DNA of 5,856 bases from an uncultured Acidobacteriota bacterium (GTDB taxonomy: Bacteria; Acidobacteriota; Blastocatellia; Pyrinomonadales; Pyrinomonadaceae). The notes under the pieces were generated by a model. The model searched no databases. It was not told the DNA's origin and saw nothing but the letters and a program-made list of their open reading frames with translations. Made by a program: the position numbers and the translations under genes. The stretch is from positions 1 through 5,856 of the forward strand of contig CAMLKY010000158.1 of the NCBI GenBank assembly GCA_946480545.1, written 5' to 3'. Positions 1-4,346 of this stretch are shown piece after piece. Every line of letters starts with the position of its first letter. Position 1 is the first letter of the stretch.

Positions 1-1
1 C

Positions 2-217
2 TGCCAGGCGCCGCACTGGGGTTATTTGATCGACGGCGAGGTCATCGTCACGTATGGTGACGGCGAAGAAGAGACCATATCCGGCGGCGACCTTTTTTAC
101 TGGCCGCCCGGCCACTCGGTGAGGGTTGCAAAGGATGCGGAAGTGATCCTCTTCAGTCCACAGAACGAGCATTGTGTGGTGGTCGATCATCTGAAACGTC
201 AATTGACGGGAGCATAA
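2..217 (+). CDS. Cupin-domain protein, C-terminal part (5' end outside window)
   Basis: The frame is open from the first bases and ends at TAA 215-217, giving about 71 residues. They read as the second half of a single cupin barrel: a PHWGYLIDGEV segment (the usual cupin strand with a metal-type His and a G-x-hydrophobic turn), a charged GDGEEE turn, then GGDLFYWPPGHSVRV. This last part matches the conserved cupin motif G-D-x-x-x-x-P-x-G-H. The following VILFSPQNEH strand and a short charged tail close the domain. A TTG at 26 could be mistaken for a start, but the cupin fold clearly continues upstream, so the gene is cut by the window edge. Small stand-alone cupins of this kind have many roles (metal-binding enzymes, sugar or ligand binding), and no specific function can be given. 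The gene is followed by its own terminator, which separates it from the next gene. Confidence 0.75.
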   Translation, partial: CQAPHWGYLIDGEVIVTYGDGEEETISGGDLFYWPPGHSVRVAKDAEVILFSPQNEHCVVVDHLKRQLTGA

Positions 218-248
218 GATCGGGCAAACCCAAAGTTACTCTTAAGCG

Positions 249-286
249 CGCGAATAGGATATATTTTTCTTATTCGCGTTTTGTTT
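249..286 (+). terminator. Rho-independent terminator after the cupin gene
   Basis: An 11-bp stem (249-259 with 268-278, including one G-U pair) closes an 8-nt AT-rich loop. TTTTGTTT (279-286) follows directly. It lies 31 bp after the cupin stop codon and 50 bp before the next gene's start. Stem, short loop and T-run are the classic arrangement, so transcription from the cupin gene most likely ends here and the downstream gene needs its own promoter. Confidence 0.72.
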
Positions 287-336
287 GGGTGGGATCGAAG
301 AAGGGCTGCGTGCCTTGGAGCGCAAGAACAGGGAAG

Positions 337-1311
337 ATGAACGGACAGATCACAGAATTTATCAAGCATCATTATCGGCATTTCAATGCGGCGGCACTGA
401 TCGATGCGGCGCAAGCGTACAAGCATCATCTCGATAACGGCGGAAAGATGATGATCACGCTTGCCGGTGCGATGTCGACGGCGGAGTTGGGATTGAGTCT
501 CGCGGAGATGATCCGGCAGGACAAGGTGCAGATCATCTCGTGCACGGGCGCGAATCTCGAAGAAGATCTGTTCAATCTCGTCGCGCATGATTTCTACGAA
601 CGTGTCCCGAACTATCGCGATCTGACAGCCGAAGATGAGCAGGCACTTCTGGATCGCCACATGAATCGCGTTACCGACACGTGCATCCCGGAATACGAGG
701 CGATGCGGCGGCTCGAAAAGGCAATGGTCGATGTTTGGACGCGTGCTGAAGCCGAAGGGCAGCGCTATTTCCCGCACGAGTTTATGTATCAGGTTCTGAG
801 GAACGGATCGCTTGAGGAGCATTATCAGATCGACACCAAAGACTCGTGGATGTACGCCGCTGCTGAGAAGAACCTCCCGATGGTAGTGCCGGGTTGGGAA
901 GATTCGACTCTGGGAAACATGTACGCCGGACACGTGATGACCGGCGATGTCGAAAACGTCCACACAGTTCGCACCGGCATCGAGTACATGACGCAGCTCG
1001 CTGACTGGTATACACGCGAATCAGAAAATTCCTCGATAGGATTCTTCCAGATCGGCGGCGGCATCGCCGGCGATTTCCCGATCTGCGTCGTTCCGATGCT
1101 GCACCAGGACCTCCAGCGAACCGGCGTGCCCGTGTGGGGATACTTTTGCCAGATCTCAGACTCGACGACCTCCTACGGCTCCTACTCGGGCGCCGTGCCC
1201 AACGAGAAGATCACGTGGGGCAAGCTCGAAGCGTCAACCCCGAAGTTTATCGTCGAGTCCGACGCGTCTATCGTCGCTCCGTTGATGTTCGCTTATATTT
1301 TGGATTGGTAG
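337..1311 (+). CDS. Deoxyhypusine synthase family protein (bacterial DHS-like)
   Basis: A 324-aa protein, slightly shorter than eukaryotic deoxyhypusine synthase (about 370 aa). It has the family's NAD-dependent fold signatures: ITLAGAMSTAELG (40-52), IISCTGANLEEDL (66-78), PGWEDSTLGNM (185-195), FFQIGGGIAGDFP (236-248) and the C-terminal SGAVPNEKITWGK (284-296), where Lys296 corresponds to the lysine that carries the aminobutyl imine in DHS. The enzyme family moves the aminobutyl group of spermidine onto a lysine of eIF5A or onto another amine. Bacteria lack eIF5A, and relatives of this gene have been linked to homospermidine formation, so an amine-aminobutyl transfer role is plausible but not shown. 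ATG 337 was chosen over the upstream in-frame ATG 172 because family similarity begins at MNGQITEFIKHHY, and 172 lies inside the cupin gene and before the terminator. A GGGA lies close upstream, so the SD is weak. Family assignment is very sure; substrate is open. Confidence 0.92.
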   Translation: MNGQITEFIKHHYRHFNAAALIDAAQAYKHHLDNGGKMMITLAGAMSTAELGLSLAEMIRQDKVQIISCTGANLEEDLFNLVAHDFYERVPNYRDLTAEDEQALLDRHMNRVTDTCIPEYEAMRRLEKAMVDVWTRAEAEGQRYFPHEFMYQVLRNGSLEEHYQIDTKDSWMYAAAEKNLPMVVPGWEDSTLGNMYAGHVMTGDVENVHTVRTGIEYMTQLADWYTRESENSSIGFFQIGGGIAGDFPICVVPMLHQDLQRTGVPVWGYFCQISDSTTSYGSYSGAVPNEKITWGKLEASTPKFIVESDASIVAPLMFAYILDW

Positions 1312-1317
1312 GAGAAG

Positions 1318-1341
1318 TTTTACCGCAGAGACGCGGAGTAA
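1318..1341 (+). repeat. Dispersed repeat fragment, ACCGCAGAGACGCGGAG type
   Basis: This sequence follows the stop codon of the deoxyhypusine-synthase-like gene. It closely resembles the reverse complement of 1942-1972 (both contain a GCAGAG-GCGCRGAG-like core and end in GTA(TA)AG). A shorter relative, TTACCGC-n3-GACGCGGA, lies at 1896-1911. Purine-rich intergenic pieces of this type recur in many environmental bacterial genomes. No coding or RNA function is visible. Confidence 0.5.
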
Positions 1342-1348
1342 GAAAGAT

Positions 1349-1518
1349 CGATTGCGACAAGGGTCAGTACCGTCCGCGTGAGCGGGCGGGTCACCCGATT
1401 GCGAATTGTGCATCTGGAAATACGAATTGGCCGTGACGCAGAGTTCAAAATCCGCATTCCGCGTTTCGCAATCAATCGTGTCACCCGCCCGCTAACGCGG
1501 ACGGTACTGACGTTTCGC
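1349..1518. repeat. Inverted pair of GC-rich REP-like hairpin repeats
   Basis: Two copies of a roughly 45-bp unit face each other, at 1363-1405 (+ orientation) and 1465-1511 (- orientation). They agree over GTCAGTACCGTCCGCG, one mismatch, AGCGGGCGGGT, and then, after a 4-nt insertion, over CGATT/GCGAA. Each unit folds alone: at 1370-1389 an 8-bp stem (one G-U pair) closes a GTGA tetraloop, and the other copy forms the same stem with GTTA when read on the - strand. The left unit is bracketed by the direct repeat CGATTGCGA (1349-1357, 1396-1404), the right one by CGTTTCGC (1462-1469, 1511-1518). About 60 bp of unremarkable spacer lies between. The arrangement resembles a REP doublet or a small palindromic element. 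No transposase is present, so any movement would be in trans. The rest of the 1312-1541 gap holds nothing else I can support except the SD of the next gene. Confidence 0.85.
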
Positions 1519-1532
1519 TGCCATCACGAATC

Positions 1533-1538
1533 GAGGAG
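1533..1538 (+). promoter_or_regulatory. Ribosome binding site of the peptidase gene
   Basis: GAGGAG lies 3 nt before ATG 1542. It is the clearest purine-rich SD in the window and supports 1542 rather than the internal ATG at codon 12 (1575). The spacing is shorter than usual. Confidence 0.5.
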
Positions 1539-1541
1539 CCG

Positions 1542-1880
1542 ATGAAGAGTCTTCCCGAAGCCAGCCTCTACGATATGGCACTAGTCTTTCTCGGTTCTCG
1601 TCATAAGTACATTTGCGAGGGCACGTCGATGAATCCGACGCTCAGGGATGGAGAAGTGGTGCTCGTCGACCGTGCCGCGCGGGTGGAGGTGGGTGATATC
1701 GTCGTCGCTCGACATCCGATCGAACAGAACAGCGAGGTAGTGAAGCGGGTCGAGCGGATCAACGACCGCGGACATTATTTCCTGATCGGCGACAACCCGG
1801 ACGACAGCACCGATAGCCGGCACTACGGAGCCGTGACCCGAGAGTATATAAAAGGCAAGGTCGTGGCGCGGCTGCGATAG
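1542..1880 (+). CDS. sodX: S26-family peptidase, nickel superoxide dismutase maturation type
   Basis: A 112-aa protein containing the compact catalytic core of signal-peptidase-like serine proteases. Ser29 sits in EGTSMNPTLRDGEVVLVD (26-43), the nucleophile box. Lys68 in EVVKRV (65-70) is the general-base lysine. GDNPDDSTDSRHYG (83-96) is the conserved box that normally reads GDN-x-x-x-S-x-DSR-x-(Y/F)G. A typical type I signal peptidase carries one or two N-terminal membrane anchors; here the nucleophile comes at residue 29 and only a short, weakly hydrophobic YDMALVFLG stretch precedes it, so the protein looks soluble. That size and layout fit the family that trims the N-terminal leader of Ni-SOD to expose the nickel-binding His-Cys hook. 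No sodN or other SOD gene is in view, so the specific substrate is inferred. A generic S24/S26 peptidase is the alternative. The gene stands alone between repeat-filled gaps, with its SD just downstream of the REP-like pair. Confidence 0.75.
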   Translation: MKSLPEASLYDMALVFLGSRHKYICEGTSMNPTLRDGEVVLVDRAARVEVGDIVVARHPIEQNSEVVKRVERINDRGHYFLIGDNPDDSTDSRHYGAVTREYIKGKVVARLR

Positions 1881-1883
1881 CCT

Positions 1884-1901
1884 CGGTAAGTGGACTTACC
1901 G
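1884..1901. repeat. Small hairpin directly after the peptidase gene
   Basis: CGGTAAG (1884-1890) pairs perfectly with CTTACCG (1895-1901) around the 4-nt loop TGGA, 3 bp after the stop codon. No T-run follows on the + strand, so it is not a standard intrinsic terminator. It might protect the mRNA 3' end or be the edge of a degraded repeat. Confidence 0.4.
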
Positions 1902-1941
1902 CCGTGACGCGGACGCGCCCAGGAAAACTTGGAACAGGCCC

Positions 1942-1972
1942 TTATACTCTGCGCCTCTGCGTCTCGGCAATG
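1942..1972 (-). repeat. Dispersed repeat fragment, GACGCAGAGGCGCAGAG type
   Basis: Read on the - strand this contains GAGACGCAGAGGCGCAGAG followed by TATAAG. It is the same family as the fragment at 1318-1341, in the opposite orientation, so two family members bracket the peptidase gene. It ends 20 bp before the hldD start. No gene or RNA is visible in it. Confidence 0.5.
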
Positions 1973-1979
1973 AAAACCC

Positions 1980-1985
1980 TATAAT
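1980..1985 (+). promoter_or_regulatory. Putative -10 box of hldD, leaderless arrangement
   Basis: A perfect TATAAT ends 7 bp before ATG 1993, and no SD-like sequence lies between. If used, transcription would begin at or within a base or two of the A of ATG. No convincing -35 hexamer is seen at the usual 17-bp spacing. A chance match in AT-rich sequence is possible. Confidence 0.4.
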
Positions 1986-1992
1986 CATCCTG

Positions 1993-2961
1993 ATGAAACG
2001 AATCATCGTTACCGGCGGCGCCGGCTTTATCGGAAGTGCGATCGTCTGGCGTTTGAACCAGCTTGGATACGACGACATCCTGATCGTCGATCGCGCCGAT
2101 GAGACGGACAAGTGGAAGAATCTAACCCCGCTCAGGTTCACGGACTATATCGATGCCGACGACTTCATCGATGACCTTGACGAGTTCAAAGATGCGAAGA
2201 CCGTATTCCATCTCGGCGCATGTTCATCGACTACGGAGACCGATGCTGACTACATGCTGCGCAATAACTATCAGTACACGCAGGATCTAGCTCGCTGGGC
2301 GCTGAAACAGGATATCCGTTTCATTTACGCCTCATCGGCCGCGACATATGGCGACGGATCGGCCGGGATGAACGACGGCACCGAGGACCTCGACAAACTA
2401 CGGCCGCTGAACATCTACGGATATTCGAAACATCTCTTCGATCAATATGCCGCGCGGAATGGAATGTTCGATTCGATCGTCGGATTAAAGTACTTCAATG
2501 TGTTCGGTCCTAATGAAGATCACAAGGGCGACATGCGGTCGCTCGTGAATAAGGCCTTCGACCAGATCAATTCGACAGGCACGCTTCAGCTCTTCAGGAG
2601 CGCGAGTCCGGACTACAGTGACGGCGAGTTCGGCCGCGACTTTGTCTACGTGAAAGACGCCGTCGAGATGACGCTGCATTTCATGGAGCGAAACGGCGGC
2701 GGGCTTTTCAATATAGGATCGGGTCGAATGAACACATGGAACGCCCTCGCCGACTCGATCTTTCGTGCTCTCGATCGTCCCAGGAATGTCCAGTTCGTAG
2801 ACATGCCCGAGAGTCTGCGTGACCGTTACCAATATCACACCCAGGCCGACCTGACCCGCATCCGCGATGCCGGTTATGCAGCCGACACTACACCGCTCGC
2901 CGAAGCAGTCGGCGACTATGTGCGGAACTACCTGATCCCGGCGAAGCATCTGGGCGACTAG
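1993..2961 (+). CDS. hldD: ADP-L-glycero-D-manno-heptose 6-epimerase
   Basis: A 322-aa protein of the extended short-chain dehydrogenase family, close to the 310 or so residues usual for HldD. It converts ADP-D-glycero-beta-D-manno-heptose to the L-glycero form, the last step in making the activated heptose for the LPS inner core, in the cytoplasm with tightly bound NADP. An N-terminal Rossmann loop GGAGFIG (8-14), HLGACSSTTETD (73-84), YASSAATYG (112-120), the catalytic Tyr142-x-x-x-Lys146 (YGYSK) and KYFNVFGPNEDHKGDM (166-181) are all present. Lys178 in the last motif matches the second catalytic base described for E. coli HldD. FGRDFVYVKD (213-222) and NIGSG (240-244) complete the substrate half. 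The distinctive GACSSTTE and NEDHKG motifs separate it from GalE and other sugar epimerases. No other LPS genes adjoin it. The start is fixed by the Rossmann motif; an SD is lacking. Confidence 0.95.
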   Translation: MKRIIVTGGAGFIGSAIVWRLNQLGYDDILIVDRADETDKWKNLTPLRFTDYIDADDFIDDLDEFKDAKTVFHLGACSSTTETDADYMLRNNYQYTQDLARWALKQDIRFIYASSAATYGDGSAGMNDGTEDLDKLRPLNIYGYSKHLFDQYAARNGMFDSIVGLKYFNVFGPNEDHKGDMRSLVNKAFDQINSTGTLQLFRSASPDYSDGEFGRDFVYVKDAVEMTLHFMERNGGGLFNIGSGRMNTWNALADSIFRALDRPRNVQFVDMPESLRDRYQYHTQADLTRIRDAGYAADTTPLAEAVGDYVRNYLIPAKHLGD

Positions 2962-2987
2962 GGTCGGATTTTAGATTCTTGATCGAT

Positions 2988-3131
2988 CTGTGATCGTGGC
3001 ACAGATAAGCGCTTTCTTTTTCGTGTACGTTCGTGTGCGTTCGTGGCGTGGTTCGCTTCTTAAGAAGAACCACGAAACACACTAAACACACGAACGCACA
3101 CGAAAAAGTGCTTCTCTGGCCACGATCACAG
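2988..3131. repeat. Long imperfect palindrome (about 144 bp) between hldD and ribF
   Basis: The outer arms are exact over 13 bp (2988-3000 CTGTGATCGTGGC with 3119-3131). A second paired block (3017-3037 with 3087-3107, one mismatch) contains TTCGTGT-type sequence. A third (GTGGTTC 3048-3054 with GAACCAC 3067-3073) leads into a perfect 12-nt centre CTTCTTAAGAAG (3056-3067); small indels separate the blocks. Its right half (reverse complement of 3067-3102) matches 4248-4283 at 31 of 36 positions, so it belongs to a dispersed family. Opposite-strand translation gives only low-complexity Arg/Thr/His-rich shadows, not a protein. As RNA from either strand it would fold into one long hairpin, but no T-run follows to make it a clear terminator. 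Confidence 0.85.
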
Positions 3132-3136
3132 GTCAA

Positions 3137-3164
3137 TCCAAAATCCAAAATCTAAAATCCAAAA
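3137..3164 (+). repeat. Four tandem heptamers TCCAAAA
   Basis: Four consecutive 7-nt units: TCCAAAA, TCCAAAA, TCTAAAA, TCCAAAA. They start 6 bp after the long palindrome and end 52 bp before the ribF start. The sequence GGATTTTAGAT on the other side of the palindrome (2966-2976) looks like a degenerate inverted relative of the same motif, so the heptamers may be part of the same composite element. Confidence 0.7.
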
Positions 3165-3198
3165 TGCACTCCTGTCTCCCTTTTGCCGCAAAACTCAA

Positions 3199-3204
3199 TA
3201 TACT
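3199..3204 (+). promoter_or_regulatory. Putative -10 box of ribF
   Basis: TATACT lies 12 bp before ATG 3217 (an overlapping TACTAT sits at 3201-3206). This would give a leader of only a few bases. No SD precedes the start and no good -35 box is placed upstream. It is weak by itself, but the layout repeats that of hldD. Confidence 0.3.
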
Positions 3205-3216
3205 ATTCCCGACACG

Positions 3217-4170
3217 ATGAAAATATTCCACGGCACTGAGAATGCGAACATTTTGCGCCCGACGGTTCTGACGTTGGGCGTTTTCGATGGTCTGCATCTT
3301 GGACACCAGAAGATAATGCGAACTGTCGTCGAGCGCGCGGCGGCTGTTGATGGCCATCCCACAGCGATTACTTTCGATCCGCATCCGCGAGCCGTTCTAC
3401 ACCCGGAATCGGCGCCGCCTATGCTTCAAACACTTGACCAGCGCCTCGCGAATTTCGAGGTGCTCGGAATCGAGCAAGCTATCGTTATCCGCTTCAATCG
3501 CGATTTTGCCTCGAACCCCGCCGAGGATTTCCTGCGAGATATCGTGCACGAGCGGCTGCAGGCCCGCGAGGTTTATCTCGGGAAGGGTTTTGCATTCGGA
3601 CGTGACCGCGGCGGCAATATCGATCTGCTCAGGAAGATGTCATCTGAATTGGGATTCGTCGCCGACGAGGTAGACGAGGTCACTCTTCGCGGTCATCGCA
3701 TCAGTTCATCCAAGATTAGGCATCTGCTAGCGGAGGGGCGAGTGAATCTTGCCCGCCGAATGCTCGGGCGGCCGTACGGTGTCGAAGGTGTCATCATCCG
3801 AGGCAATCGTCGCGGGCACACGATCGGATTTCCGACGGCAAACCTGCGACCGCACAACCGCGTCGTTCCAAAGTTTGGTGTATATGCCACTGCGACGCTC
3901 GTCGATGGCACGTGGCGGCGAAGCATTACGAACATCGGGGTGCGGCCGACATTCGAAACGGAGGCCGAACCGTCGATCGAGACATACATCTTCGATTTTG
4001 ACGGCGACCTCTACGGCGATGTCCTCCGCGTGCGTTTCCTGCACCGCATTCGCGACGAACGAAAATTCGGCGGCGTCGATGAGCTGAAGACCCAGATCGA
4101 GAAAGACTCACGACACGCCCTGAACTATTTCGAGAACCAGGGCGTACGCAATATGCTCCAGATTTTGTAA
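3217..4170 (+). CDS. ribF: Bifunctional riboflavin kinase / FAD synthetase
   Basis: A 317-aa cytoplasmic enzyme of standard length for RibF, which phosphorylates riboflavin to FMN and then adenylylates FMN to FAD. The N-terminal nucleotidyltransferase domain shows GVFDGLHLGHQ (21-31, the HxGH-type ATP site), FDPHPR (53-58), the GKGFAFGRDRGG loop (122-133) and ISSSKIR (162-168, the ISSTxIR-type signature). The C-terminal riboflavin kinase domain begins at GRPY (184-187), followed by a Gly/Arg-rich RGNRRGHTIGFPTAN stretch (195-209) that binds ATP and metal, GVYA (221-224), NIGVRPTF (239-246) and ETYIFDF (255-261), whose Glu255 is the expected catalytic base. KFGGVDELKTQIEKD (283-297) is the usual tail helix. 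ATG 3217 is the only sensible start given MKIFHG about 15 residues before the first strand. No riboflavin biosynthesis genes adjoin it, and no FMN riboswitch could be recognised upstream. Confidence 0.96.
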   Translation: MKIFHGTENANILRPTVLTLGVFDGLHLGHQKIMRTVVERAAAVDGHPTAITFDPHPRAVLHPESAPPMLQTLDQRLANFEVLGIEQAIVIRFNRDFASNPAEDFLRDIVHERLQAREVYLGKGFAFGRDRGGNIDLLRKMSSELGFVADEVDEVTLRGHRISSSKIRHLLAEGRVNLARRMLGRPYGVEGVIIRGNRRGHTIGFPTANLRPHNRVVPKFGVYATATLVDGTWRRSITNIGVRPTFETEAEPSIETYIFDFDGDLYGDVLRVRFLHRIRDERKFGGVDELKTQIEKDSRHALNYFENQGVRNMLQIL

Positions 4171-4247
4171 TGCAAAGAAGCGTCTGGTGCCGGCATCGAA
4201 AGAACCTTGCTGTGTGTGTTGACGTATTGGCGCGAGTTGTCTTCTTT

Positions 4248-4320
4248 GGTGTCCGTTCGTGTGTTTAGTGTTTTTCGTAGGTCCAACGAGCTTAGCCATA
4301 CTAAAAGCACGAACGGACAC
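4248..4320. repeat. Inverted repeat of the TTCGTGTGTTTAGTG family between ribF and the UbiB-like gene
   Basis: GTGTCCGTTCGTG (4249-4261) is exactly inverted at 4308-4320. The pairing extends inward to 4270 and 4299 with three mismatches, for a 22-bp stem around a 28-nt loop. The left arm and part of the loop (4248-4283) match the reverse complement of 3067-3102 at 31 of 36 positions, making this a second, shorter copy of the family that forms the palindrome before ribF. The rest of the 4171-4346 gap shows no gene; a - strand reading frame across it translates the repeat (TKNTKHTNGH) and is spurious. Confidence 0.82.
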
Positions 4321-4346
4321 GAACTGAGATGGATTGAAAAACTATT

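Noticed and set aside
172..336. Extended N-terminus of the deoxyhypusine-synthase-like protein from ATG 172
   Set aside because: The start lies inside the cupin gene and the frame then runs through an intrinsic terminator; family similarity begins at codon 337.
199..963. 254-aa open frame on the - strand opposite the deoxyhypusine-synthase-like gene
   Set aside because: It is antisense to a clearly recognised gene; the translation is Arg/His/Cys-rich with no family motifs, typical of a shadow frame.
1363..1511. CRISPR array
   Set aside because: There are only two repeat units, they are in opposite orientation with one spacer, and no cas genes are present; this is a hairpin doublet.
1884..1901. 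Intrinsic terminator after the peptidase gene
   Set aside because: The hairpin is followed by GC-rich sequence (GCCGTGACGC) with no T-run on the + strand.
2888..3148. Small - strand frames across the hldD-ribF gap
   Set aside because: They translate the palindromic repeat and heptamers; no recognisable protein features.
2962..3216. FMN riboswitch upstream of ribF
   Set aside because: The expected AGGGAU...multi-stem FMN aptamer core is not seen; the gap is accounted for by the palindrome and heptamers.
4108..4320. Small - strand frames across the ribF-UbiB gap
   Set aside because: The TKNTKHTNGH-type translation is the repeat itself read as protein.
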